Source: Amborella trichopoda
Taxonomy: Eukaryota > Streptophyta > Magnoliopsida > Amborellales > Amborellaceae
Assembly: GCF_000471905.2 (NCBI RefSeq)
Contig: NW_006499563.1
Coordinates: 5,583,356-5,647,355, forward strand
Length of the DNA: 64,000 nt
Reading direction: 5' to 3'
The translations under genes and the position numbers were made by a program. The notes under the pieces are model-generated. The model was not told where the DNA came from and ran no database searches. It saw nothing but the letters and a program-made list of their open reading frames with translations. Below, piece by piece: positions 35,601 to 45,979 of the stretch (its first letter is position 1; every line of letters starts with the position of its first letter).

Positions 35601-36450
35601 GGTAATGCGTCCCTTCTTGCTTTAAGACCAGGGCAGCTAGTAAACTCCAAACAGCTCTCGAAGCCCAACTGTTGGGACTTCCTTCCCAACCTGTTCGTTC
35701 AAAAAATGACCGAGTTCGGAGGTGCGAACTCGTCATACATGTTACCAATGAGGGGTAGCCCACCAATAAAATACAAGTCCAGCAGAGATATCCCTGCTTC
35801 ACCACGACCGAGCAGCCATGTGTTGGTAACATGGCTCCATGTCTCCAAAAGCACCTTGACCGTGTTTGAGCAACGGTCATAGTAGCCCGTCGAACACTGA
35901 ATGGTAGCCAGCAGAGCAGCACGCTTCAAAATGTCCCTGAACTGGCTAAGCACTCTTATGGTCTAGGAGGAGTACCCCTTCAGATATTGGTGCTCTCCTT
36001 GTACTCGCAGCCCGACAGAAGACCATTTCATGCCCGGGGTTTGTACCATCCGCTTGCCTAGATTCGGTAGGTTCCCATTAGAGGCTATGTTTCAGAGTAG
36101 GCAGTGCAAGAGGCCCACCCCTTCCTTTACACTCACATTGCCATCATTATCATCCCTTGTCACCAGCCAGACAGGGTCACCCATAAAGGAGATGCCCAAG
36201 GGCCACCTCGGCTCACATAAGCTTTCCGTCAGCCAGAAGGGCTCGCTTCTCACCAAGCTTTCGCCAGTGAAGACATCAGTGCCAAGCTCCCTTGATCGCA
36301 GGAGGTTCTTCACATCTAAAATAGCACCTAAAGATTGGGCCATTAGATCAAAAGCTTCACTACCAAAAGATGCTACGAGGCCAAGAAGAATTGCGTGCAC
36401 AAAGGCGTATCGCAAACTGGCCACTCAAGGCATAATGCTAACAAGCTATC
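32620..36450 (-). pseudogene. Antisense gene of B1 with plant mobile domain, broken
   Basis: Minus-strand reading. Frame 35699-35953 contains VKVLLETWSHVTNTWLLGRG and AGISLLDLYFIGGLPLIGNM, which closely follow the PMD block 'W-P-x-T-N-T-F...GE-SISL-DL--IGGLP--G--YDE'. The upstream frame 36092-36424 may be its N-terminal part. Frame 34047-34334 has a basic cluster, KGKKRKRAAPSTPHALAKKA, that looks like a nuclear signal. Frames at 33669-33941 and 33183-33605 are acidic and Val/Glu-rich. Near 32630-32870 the minus strand gives ELEELKEETTSLEELKELSQ, a coiled-coil pattern. In element terms it sits between pol and the 3' LTR, as in A1. The role of such genes in elements is unknown. Broken at many places. 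Confidence 0.6.
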
Positions 36451-36685
36451 ACCATCTCGTAACCAAGGGTAGGAATGTCATCATTTGCCCACTGAGATGG
36501 TATCATCGTGCACGTAAGATACGGCTATCGTCCTCTTGCAACCAAGGCAGGGATATCGCCGTCTCGTGGCAAGGGCGCTACCACCGCCTACCCAGCGATA
36601 TGGTATCATCGTCTCACAAAGGGCTATCATCGTCTCGCAGCTAACGATACCTTATCATCATCCCATGACCATGGGACTATAAAAA
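36430..36685. repeat. Degenerate repeats ATCATCGTCTCG / CAACCAAGG in B1 3' region
   Basis: GGTATCATCGT, CTATCGTCCTCTTGCAACCAAGG and CTATCATCGTCTCGCAGC alternate at 30-60 bp spacing between the antisense gene and the 3' LTR. This parallels the subrepeats of A1 at 3495-4250. Confidence 0.6.
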
Positions 36686-37204
36686 ATGCCTGCATTCCAG
36701 CTGTTCGCACGTGGCACAAGCGAAGCACACCACGTCCATTGAAATCTGGGCACGCCGCCTGACACTCACGACGTGGCCTGTCACCACGCGTGCGGAGGGT
36801 GACTGTTCGTCATCCCATGATCCTTAGTCTCTTTGACCATTAGGGCCTCGCGACCCCTCGAATTCCCACCGGCGTTTCCCCTCTTTGCTGAGAGTTCAAT
36901 GTTGCTCACCTGGAAACCTTTCCATGACTAACTGAAGTTGGCAAAAAATAATTGGAATCCTCAGAAAACTTCCCTGAGGGTCTCCCTTCTCCGTGTTTTC
37001 ACCCTTCAACAATTTGCCACAAACTCACTGGAATTCCACTGAGTTTCCAGTGAGCCCACTGTTGCTCCTCCTTATATTCCCCTGATAGGCAGAGGACCGT
37101 CAGACTCCCTAGACTTCTCTGTGACCTCCCCTTCAGCCACAGGACTACCAAAGAAGCTCTCAAACTCTGGTAGAGCACCTATGTAAATCTTGCTAAGAAT
37201 TTGA
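36686..37204. other. B1 region before the 3' LTR, with a 10-bp hairpin
   Basis: About 500 bp without a gene. CTCACTGGAA (37024-37033) and TTCCAGTGAG (37045-37054) form a perfect 10-bp inverted repeat around an 11-base loop. A minus-strand TATA-like GGAATATAAGG lies at 37069-37079, upstream of the antisense gene, and could be its promoter. Plus-strand frames here are not convincing. Confidence 0.45.
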
Positions 37205-38704
37205 AAAGCCTCGTTTCTCTTTCTTATCACTGTTGGGTCACATCGAGAGAAAGAGAGTAAGGGGAGAGAAACAATTGGACCGGTACCCCTAAGCTCAAGG
37301 TAAATGTTCTCTCTTCTTTTTCTTTTCTTCTTCCCTCTCTTCCTCTCCGTCTTCCTTCTGCTCTCCTTCTGAGCTCCCCTCAAAGGCCATGCACGGCAGC
37401 AGTGGCAGTGTTGTGCATGCCTCTCCTATGGTCTCACAGGTTGCGCATGGCGATGGCAACTCCATGGACGAGCCACCCTCTCCTTCTGTCCGTTCATCTC
37501 GGTCCCCTAACGAGGTTTATAGATGCCACTGCTCATCTCCATCTACAGATGTATCCTCGATGCCTCAGTGAAGAGCACAGATGGCAAAACTCACTGCCGC
37601 CCGTAATGGTGTCCCCCTGTTGCACACCTATCGCGGACGGGGATGCCTATCATTGCCCGTGAGAGGTCTCGACAATACCTATCGCCGTTCGTGAGCTTCC
37701 TTTGCATGCACAGTGCTTATCACCGTCCACGAGCCTCCTTCATGTGCTCGGTGCCTATCGCCGTCCGCAAGCCTCCTTTGTGCATTCGATGCTCATCGCC
37801 GTTCCTCCTGCGTCCCATGCCTATCGTCATGAGCCTCATGAGAACTATCGGCACACACTTCGTAAATGGCTATCGCCGCATGCTTCAAGTGAGGCCACGC
37901 AGGGGTACACTGCCTTCTTGTGTTGCCAATGGCAATGCCTAGTGCCATATGTAGTTCCCTACTCCCCCTCAAGTCGTGAGCAGTAGTGTCTAGCTCGTCG
38001 AAGGGCTGTGACACTGCTGCTCCATGGTCGCAGGTGGCAACAACTAGCTCTGTCATGACCCTATCTCTCCATCGTCTCATGCCTTCTCTTCATTATTTCC
38101 TCTTCTCACTCGATTGGGGATTGACCTAGCCTAACAATGCCATATTAGCCTCAGTTTCGAGTAGTATTGCCTTCGTGCTGATCTTGAGTACCATGGCCAT
38201 CATACTACCACTCCGAGTCGGTCATTGTCTGACTATCAAGCTAGCCTCATCCCTTCATCAAATTTTCTTTCGTATTAGACCTTTGTTCGAACCTTATACT
38301 TCATCACTCTAATCCCTCACATTCTTAGCCACAAGAATGGCATTGCCTTAAGACCAGGGTGGGCCCTTCGGCCCAATTGTCTTGCAAATGAACCATAGTA
38401 GTGTTGTGCAGAAAAAAAAAGAGATGGCAGGTCAAGGGAGGCGATTCCGAAGTAGCTACAACAACTCGGGGGCTTTTCATCGTGATCTAAGAGGGCACCC
38501 ATGCAAGTTAGCCCAAGTATGTCACAGACCCAGGTGAGGTTGGTCCCCACCTCACATCCAAAATTCCTCTCACTAGTTGGATTCATGCCTTTGTTCTTAA
38601 ACAAGGTTCCTGAGGGAGCAATCTCAAGTCTCAGGTTTTTCAAACTCGGGACATTATCTCTTGATCACATAGATCCAGGGAGTCAAGATCGAGGCACCTA
38701 ACTA
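37205..38704 (+). repeat. B1 3' LTR (partial)
   Basis: Homology to the 5' LTR starts near CGTTTCTCTTTCTTATCACTG, equivalent to 21240, and runs to GAGGCACCTAACTA, equivalent to the 5' LTR end. The upstream LTR half seen in B1 and B2 5' LTRs is missing. It includes the dyad at 37389-37418 and the U5 subrepeats at 37625-37880. It may belong to a recombined copy. Confidence 0.7.
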
Positions 38705-40240
38705 ATGTGTTTCTCGTTCTAGGGAGTTTACATCATGGCATCCAAGATCTGGTGACAGTGGAAACATCATGTTCAAGCCTCCTTTGACATTTGTTTTTTA
38801 AAAAATTTTATAAGATTTCAAAAATAAGTAGGACTTTGAATCATATACATAGTTTTGGGCTACTTTTTAACCAAATAAATTAGGATTTTTTGAAAACTTC
38901 AAGGAACTTATATGGGAGAAGTTTTGAAGATAGAGGATAAATTTTTTGAAACATTTTGTTTTTGGTTATCCTTTTAAGCTTCTGCAAGCCGTCTAAGAAA
39001 TTTTACTGTTGGTGTGCTAAGCAAAGTCCAAGTGACACATTTTAAAAAATGTTCAAACCATAACTTCCAAATGGTAAATTAGATTCAGGCAATTGTTGCA
39101 CCAGTGGAAAGCTTGTGATCTCCAATTCAATTTAGAATTGTTTTTCCCAATTTGAGTGAAATTTAGGGGGTACAAATGGATCAGACTTTTAGGTGTCATT
39201 TTCAGGTTTTAGGGTGTCAGAGTAGTGTCTGGGTTAGTTTCCTATGTTCATAAGGCTCAGGGCTATCTAGGATGACTATTTCAGGTCTAAAGTTTTGGCT
39301 TGATGTCCGAAAAGGTGAATCAGATGTATTAAGATGATGTGGTCCCTATGGTTTTGGAATTTAGCAAAGATTAACCAATTTCAAAATGGAGTTCTATAAC
39401 TAGTCCATTTGGTCAGGTCAGGATCCATGTGAAAAGTGATTGGCTCCAAGTCAGGTTCAAGGACCTGACTTAGAATTGACCTATTCACACTCCAACTAGC
39501 ATGCTTACTCAAGAATATTAAAGTGGGGTGTTTCTAAGGGTGGCAACAAACTAGACCAGCTCTAGCCCTTGTCCCTAAAGACTGGCCTGGCCTAGACTGG
39601 ACTAAAGAGGCCCCCACTAAGGACTCGCCTTGGCCCAATATTGGCATGTAATGGATAAAAACAATAAAGCAAATAAAAGAAGAAAGAGTTGGGTCAAGCC
39701 AAACCAGGCTAGCTTTGCCTTAACCTAAGCTAGCCCTGCCTTGTTTGAAATGTGATGGCCCGATCCTTTGGCCATATTTTGTGGCGCAAACCCTAATTTT
39801 TTATAGCCAGGTAGACTGGACTGGGCCAACCAGCCCCTTCCCTCCTTGGGCATTTTGTGCCCCTTAAGAGGAAAGAACAACAAGGAGGTTGAGTTGGTTA
39901 GTGTGATAAGAATTATATTTTCACCTGATGAGACTGGAGTAGAACAGAGAACAGAGAACATATAGTAACGTGCCCCAAACATCCATTATCCAATGTAGTA
40001 GAAAGGATAGAGATGTGACACATACCATACGTATTGGCCCTAATGTCTCACATTTGGTGTATGCAGGTTACACTATACGTGTATTGGACATGATGTCTCA
40101 GATTTGGTGTATGCATGTTACACTATGGAATGCTTTTATCTTCATGTTGCATTGTGCACCCCACACAAAGGGAATAAAAGTAGAGGAGATGGCAGATGAT
40201 GAGGAAGCAAAGGATGATCTAGGTTTTGAGAGTGGATCAA
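38705..40240. other. 1.5-kb stretch with no recognised gene
   Basis: AT-rich, with no coherent coding frame. It contains CCAGCTCTAGCCCTTGT-like C/T-rich text near 39550-39730. A ~55-bp direct duplication is at about 40022-40130 (TCTCACATTTGGTGTATGCA and TCTCAGATTTGGTGTATGCA). Phrases such as CATAACTTCCAAATGGTAAA near 39060 are of a style common in gypsy LTRs, so part may be a decayed LTR. Confidence 0.4.
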
Positions 40241-40718
40241 TGTCACGACTCCGCCCCTCTGACACCTACCGTACTGGAGGGCGATAGAGTACAAGATCCT
40301 GAGCGGAGGTAGTGAACGCCACTCAGGTCGGAGTGGCTCAACAAGTTTAGAAATGTGAAATCAAAGCAAACCATAAAGAAAATAAAACTCATTCAGCAAA
40401 CCACCAATGAAACTGAACATAACAAAGACCATATCAAACATATACATTCTCCAGAAATTCTTTTACAAGTATGTTCCAAGCACTATAGGCCTGACAACAA
40501 GATTACAACACTTCATCAAAACTCCTCTGTGGCATAGCCACCAAACACCTATTATTAAAAAATTCCTTTGTGAGCACCGAGCTTCAGTCGCCTATCGCAA
40601 ATGTCCAGCTGCCAGCTCCCAAGAAGCAGAAGTTATCACTCTATATAGATGAAAACAAAAGGATAAGCTAAAGGCCCAGTAAGTAGATCAGCACCATTGC
40701 ATTTTGACTTATATATGT

Positions 40719-41125
40719 NNNNNNNNNNNNNNNNNNNNNNNNNNNNNNNNNNNNNNNNNNNNNNNNNNNNNNNNNNNNNNNNNNNNNNNNNNNNNNNNNN
40801 NNNNNNNNNNNNNNNNNNNNNNNNNNNNNNNNNNNNNNNNNNNNNNNNNNNNNNNNNNNNNNNNNNNNNNNNNNNNNNNNNNNNNNNNNNNNNNNNNNNN
40901 NNNNNNNNNNNNNNNNNNNNNNNNNNNNNNNNNNNNNNNNNNNNNNNNNNNNNNNNNNNNNNNNNNNNNNNNNNNNNNNNNNNNNNNNNNNNNNNNNNNN
41001 NNNNNNNNNNNNNNNNNNNNNNNNNNNNNNNNNNNNNNNNNNNNNNNNNNNNNNNNNNNNNNNNNNNNNNNNNNNNNNNNNNNNNNNNNNNNNNNNNNNN
41101 NNNNNNNNNNNNNNNNNNNNNNNNN
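40719..41125. other. Assembly gap (407 N)
   Basis: Undetermined bases inside LTR C2. Long apparent frames crossing it are artefacts. Confidence 0.99.
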
Positions 41126-41544
41126 ACATTTCCCCCAAATTTATACAGTAGTTCACAACGTGGAGTCATGCATCACAGTTCTTTAGCAATGTAAGAAGAA
41201 GAGTAATTCAGATATCAGGACATCACATATTGCATAAGCTCACATTTACTCCATCTCTTACCATAATAACGAAACAAAAACTCAGACAAAACATACAATG
41301 CACATAGGCAAAAACTAGAATTGCCTACTCCCAAAGTAGAAATACCATCGATCAGGCCAAGCTAATCTTGTAACTTAGAACTTCTACCCTCACTCAGGAG
41401 GGAGAACAATGAACAATGGGTGTCCCATTTCGTAATGTCCTCCTACATGCACGTAGTCCCCAGCGCACTTTCGGGTTTTCGATAGGTTACGGCGTTGCAA
41501 GACACAACCCTCTCCTTAGGCCTTTCAGGCGAGAGGGCGTTACA

Positions 41545-41935
41545 CTACCACTGGGTGACCCAATGCGTAGGGCCCATATAGATTCGGGGGGTGAGACTCT
41601 CCCTGATATTCACATTCATATCCCGAGCCCCTTCCTATCATGGGATCTCAGTTGTCGACATAGCTTCCCTTATCATAACAGTATAGATCGCACCACCAAC
41701 GAGTGATCCATTGCGTAGTGCCTTATATCAGAAGTCTCACAGTATCATACCTCGCTACCAGTGGGTGTCTCATTGTGTAGCGGTCCATATCATAGATGCA
41801 TCATAACAGTATCCCATTATCAATGAGTGTCCCATTGCATAGTGGCCATGTCATAGTCCTATCATAATAATATCCGACTACCAATGGGTGTTCCATTGCA
41901 AAGTGGTCCATATCACAGTCATATCATACTTAATT
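41545..41935. repeat. 61-bp tandem repeat in C2
   Basis: TACCAATGGGTGTCCCATTG followed by CATAGTGGTCCATATCATAG recurs near 41694, 41757, 41818 and 41879, with a weaker copy near 41549. In reverse it shares CATCATGATACC-like and CACACAGTAGG-like text with the 52-bp repeat of C1. The two arrays are probably the same LTR feature, diverged in unit length. Confidence 0.7.
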
Positions 41936-42225
41936 GCAACTGTGTACATGCATACTCAAGCATTCATTCACTCATGCTTTGTTATTTTAAAGAATTCATG
42001 AGTATTCACAAAATCATAAGCATGTATATTCAGTGCCTAATGATAGATTGTTTCAATCTCTTTATGAAGGGTCTAAGATTTATTCAGACACATTTAAATC
42101 AATGCACCACTTTTCCTGAATCATACAATAGTTAGGGATGCACTACCAATCCCATCGGTGATATACATATGCGAAAGGAGGCATGGTATCCAATTCATAA
42201 TAAATTTCAACATCAACTTGAAATA

Positions 42226-42250
42226 GATATATATATATATATATATATAT
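42226..42250. repeat. (AT)n microsatellite
   Basis: About 12 AT dinucleotides inside C2, at the left end of the 194-bp repeats. Confidence 0.95.
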
Positions 42251-42900
42251 CTTTCAATGAAAGGAAATTTGAAGTTATTTGAGCATCATTTGATATGTCA
42301 AGAGCTTAGTGCAAAACGGACTATACTTCTGAAATTTCTGCAATTTGTTACAGCGACATGTCCCCCTAAAAGGAGGCGTAACTTCCAATCTATAAGGAAT
42401 TTTGATATGGTTTCAAAACAAATTTAAAAATAGACACATATATATTTCAAATGAAGGTAGTTTGAAAGTATTTCGATCCTATTTGGTCAGTCAAAAGCTC
42501 AATGCAAAAGGGGTGATAGTTTCTAGAAATTGCAGCAAATCATTACAGTGGTATTACCCATACTAATAGAAGCATAACTCCCAAGTTGTGGGGAGTTTTG
42601 GGATGGTTTCAAAACAACGTTCACGTAGAAATACATATCATTCAAACGAAGGTGGTTTTGAAAGTATTTGGACCTTGTTTGACCAGTTAAAAGCAGTGGA
42701 CAACAGAAGTAACAGTTCTGGGATTTATTGAAATCAGGTAACAGTGATATGCTCTCACAATTCTAAGCATAGCTCTCAGTTACGAGGAATTTCAGTTGGA
42801 CTGAAGCACCAAAATCAAAGTAGACACACATATATTTCACATGGAGAAGATTTGAAAGCATTTGGATCCGATTTGGTTCGTCAAACATATATTACAAGAA
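42251..42900. repeat. ~194-bp tandem repeat in C2
   Basis: Units start at 42251, 42444, 42640 and 42834 with ATTTCAAATGAAGGTAGTTTG-like text, then TTTGGTCAGTCAAAAGC, and end ATAGACACACATATAT. The spacing is 193, 196 and 194 bp. Divergence between units is considerable. Confidence 0.75.
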
Positions 42901-43529
42901 CATGAAATTTCCCTGAAAATTCACAGTGTAGTCATGACACATCTCAAAGGATAACCAAATACAATTTATGATAGTTATCAACATGAAACCTTTTTCATCT
43001 TATATTATATTCATGGGAACGCTATTTCAAAAATTTTCATGGCTAACAAGAGGAATTTAAGTGTTTATTATTTCATGTAATTGGAGGCTTAATTTCCTGA
43101 AAAATAAGCAGGACACATGCAACAACATTTCGTTTCACGATTCACATACATGCTCATACTTAGTCTCATACTTAATTTCATGCTTTCATGGCTGAGTACA
43201 TGCAAGGTGTTTGATCCACTTACCTTGTGTGTAATGGTGCTCCCAATTTCCTTCATACTGTCCACTTCAAGCTCTCTTAACAGTGGGCACAAAAAGGGGC
43301 TAAGAATTCTAAGAGCTTAGCTCACAAGAACGAGAGCACAACATTTGGGAGAGAAGAGAAGGGCTTAAGTAGTCCATGGGTTGGAGGCGGCAACCTGGAT
43401 TTGCCAAGTGGCAGACACAGTTGATTGCAATTGGACAAGTGGTGGGTGTGGTTGTATGCAGCAGGCAGGTGGCACCTAGGACTATGCACAGGCTTGGCAG
43501 TGTCACGCACTATGGCACTCTATTTCTAG

Positions 43530-43828
43530 TTCTTCTTAATGCCGTGCGCACCTATTTTTCTTACCGCCGTGTGCATTCTTCTTCTTAGCATTATGCGCGC
43601 TCTTTTTCTTATCTCCCTGTGTGCTCCTCTTCTTACCGCCACATGCATTCTTCTTCTTACTGCCGCAAGCGCTCTTCTTCTTACCACCGTGTGCGCTCTT
43701 CTTTTTACCGTAGCACACTCTCTTCTTCTTACCACTGCACGTGCTCTTCTTCTTACTGCCACGCTCGTTCTTCTTCTTACCGCCGCATGCGTTCTGCTTC
43801 CTACCGCCACGTGCGTTCTTCTTATGCC
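43530..43828. repeat. 24-bp minisatellite (TTCTTCTTACCGCCGCATGCGTTC)n
   Basis: About twelve units of 24-25 bp: a pyrimidine part TTCTTCTTACC followed by a variable GC-rich part such as GCCGCATGCGTTC. Because the unit is eight codons, several frames on both strands stay open (minus: GKKKSAHG-type and AVRRR-type repeats; plus: LLTAAC-type). None has other gene features, so I do not call a protein. It lies between C2 and the LINE. Confidence 0.9.
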
Positions 43829-43859
43829 AAGAACATCTTGGTCCTTACAATCAATTGAA

Positions 43860-44815
43860 ATTGCTAGATGATGATATTAAGGAATCGGTGAGAAGTCTTT
43901 TTCTCCCTTATCAAATGACCTTTTTGGTCTTGGAGATTGGGCTATGTGAGCTTGGAATTTGTCTGATTTAACATCAATAAAATGGGTGGAGGAGAATAGA
44001 TGTGTCTTCTTCCTGGCTTCTCACGACGATGTTAAGAAGGCATTACTGATATCAATTAGAAGTGTACGAGGTAAGCTCTTAAATGTTAAGAGCATGGTGT
44101 CCTTCTTTTCATTCATCTTTTGCTTAGAAAGAATTTATTTGGGTTATATTTTTTGGAGTTCCCATTCATATTTGGAATATCAATGTTTTTAAAAAATTAG
44201 GAAACATGTGTAGAGAATTTGTTAGCACTTATTGGAATGTGATGAGAGGAGACAAATTGTCTTTTGAGCGGATTAAGGTTAAAGAAAAATCTTTTTCACC
44301 AACCCAGAAAGACATCTAAGTATCAAAGTAGAATAATGATTTTTTAATCAAAGTAAAGCTTGAAGGTACTCGTGCTATGGCTATGCCAAGAAAAAATAAT
44401 ATTAAAGAAATTTCGATTGGGTGGACGAGGTTGCTTAAACCCTGGATAGTAAGCAGTAGCTTTTGATAATCATTGGATAGTTGTCAAAAGAAGAGGTGTG
44501 GCTTCTACTCCGGGGAAAGATCAGCAGTATGGGACAGAGCTCAAACACAGAGCTCCAATGGAGAATGTCAGTCGTTTGAATCCTGGCCCTAAACATGTAC
44601 TTGACGATTTCTTGAAAGGGAAGGGGAAGATTGATCACGGTCAACAGGTTTTGAAAAAGATTTGGTTGCCAAAAAAAGGGCTTAAAATAATGGAAGGAAA
44701 TGTTGTTAAAATGGATGGAGTGGTACACGTAGCCAAGAAAGGAGGACGAGGCTCACAAGATTTGCGGCCTGATTTGAATTTTAAAATCATTGGGTCTATG
44801 GACACTTCGTGAGAA
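43860..44815 (+). pseudogene. LINE ORF1 remains (DUF4283-like)
   Basis: Frames around 43959-44192 give ENRCVFFLASHDDVKKALL, and a neighbouring frame gives GVPIHIWNINVFKKLGNMC. The latter is the plant LINE ORF1 pattern 'G-(L/I)P-H-WN--VF--IG--CG'. A later frame, 44498-44812 (104 aa), is basic and Lys-rich, in keeping with an RNA-binding C-terminal part. ORF1 binds the LINE RNA. It is interrupted by at least two frameshifts and by stops, and no zinc knuckle was seen. Confidence 0.6.
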
Positions 44816-45979
44816 AGAAAGGGGCAATTTGGGAATTCCTATTCCACCTTGGGAGAATGTTCAAATCTAGGGAGGAAAGGAAGGATCTGATGTCTCTTCC
44901 CAAGATTAGAGAGAATGATGAGATTAGGGTGGCATTGTTGTGCTGGGGTGGCTAACGTCCCATTTAGGGAGGTATCAGAATGGGTGGTCTCTTACCTTTA
45001 AGAGGCAAACCAATTCAAGTGGGTGAAGAGGTGAGGAAGTGCTGCAAGGAAATAGGCAAGAGATGCGCCTTAGATGAGTTTGTATTCACCTAGTTATTTC
45101 AGTTTAGGTTTCACAATTTCATTGCTATGGCCCTTTCATTAGCCTGGTTGGAAATCATTGTTGAGAGATTTTTTTCTTTTAGAAAGGTAGCTCATAAATA
45201 AGGGAGAGCTGTCCGAGAGCACTTCCAGTTGACCAGGGACTACAAATTATTGTTCTTAATCCGGAAGATGCCTTAGATGTCCCACCTTTATAGGTGCTTC
45301 CGACTGTGGAGTCCATGTCCATTTCTTCAGATATGAATACTCTAACCCTGAGGAGGATGGAGCCCTTGAAGAGGATAACGAGGCTGATAAAGAAGTTCAA
45401 TTGTTGGCTCTAGCACCCCAAGATGTATTTGGACTTGAGCTAGGGGAGATCATCTACTGTTGGGTGAAAACTCGGTAGATGGGGTTCAGAAGAAAGGGAG
45501 TCAAAGAGGCCTAGGGAACAAAAAGAGGAGGAGGGGGATAACATTACAGGTAATTTGGGGGATAACTTGGCAGGAGCCAAAGCTCGGGGTAGAGAGGTGA
45601 TCCAAACTAAACGAGTACATGAAGGGATGGTGACTCTGATAGCTGATGAATCGAAGGACTATGCTGTTATGTTTGGAGAGATTGGTGTGGATTTTTAGGT
45701 GCCTATTGCAAGTGTTCTGGAGGTAATCAAAGAGAAAGTGATGGCAAAGAGAATGAACCAAAAAATTGAAAAATCAGTGGAGATGGTGGGGAATGTAGGC
45801 GAGATTAAGGGGCCCATGGAAGGGGTATTCATCTCGCATTGCGGCCCAAAGTAGGGGTGTGGTGATTCAGGAAGCACCTAAAGGAAAGAAGGTTGCTCCT
45901 CCTAGTTCGACATCATCTTCCAGCAGCTCTATGTTTGCTAAGGGTCTGGAAGTCAAGTTTGGATCTTCTTCTCATTATA
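44816..45979 (+). other. LINE interval between ORF1 and ORF2, decayed
   Basis: About 1.2 kb in which only short frames exist. It is probably the decayed end of ORF1 plus the inter-ORF spacer. No separate gene is recognised. Confidence 0.45.

Larger units (their letters stand above)
19192..38704 (+). mobile_element. Element B1: large Ty3/gypsy-type element lacking RT and integrase, broken
   Basis: Plus-strand element with a ~3.5-kb 5' LTR (19192-22669), PBS, leader interrupted by solo LTR C1 (22801-26614), gag remains (26615-29450), protease remains (30850-31646), an antisense PMD gene (32620-36450, minus), subrepeats, and a partial 3' LTR (about 37205-38704). Between protease and antisense gene I see no RT, RNase H or integrase motif. 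Long LTRs, long leader and gag type suit an Ogre/Tat-like group. Either an ancestral copy lost most of pol or this is a non-autonomous family. No convincing target duplication was found, and the 3' LTR is incomplete relative to the 5' one. Several breaks; old. Confidence 0.75.
40241..43509 (-). mobile_element. LTR C2, reverse-oriented relative of C1
   Basis: On the plus strand it begins TGTCACGACTCCGCCCC, the reverse complement of the C1 terminus type (...GGTCGTGACA). The first ~80 bp match the C1 end in reverse (ACTCAGGTCGGAGTGGC against GCCACTCCCACCTGAGT). More matches lie at 41340-41540. The far end is placed at TGTCACGCA, but no target duplication could be seen there, so that edge is tentative. 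No internal coding region is present. A 407-base gap lies within. Confidence 0.6.

Noticed and set aside
37072-37383. Lys/Arg-rich minus-strand frame resembling a basic nuclear protein
   Set aside because: It is the complement of the CT-rich leader of the B1 3' LTR; low-complexity shadow.
40636-41194. Several long overlapping frames on both strands
   Set aside because: All cross the 407-base gap and consist mainly of unknown residues.
43530-43828. Possible short repetitive host protein
   Set aside because: Several frames on both strands are equally open, with no start context, intron or domain to favour one.
44498-44812. 104-codon frame considered as a host gene
   Set aside because: Its position between LINE ORF1 and ORF2 motifs and its basic composition fit decayed LINE ORF1.
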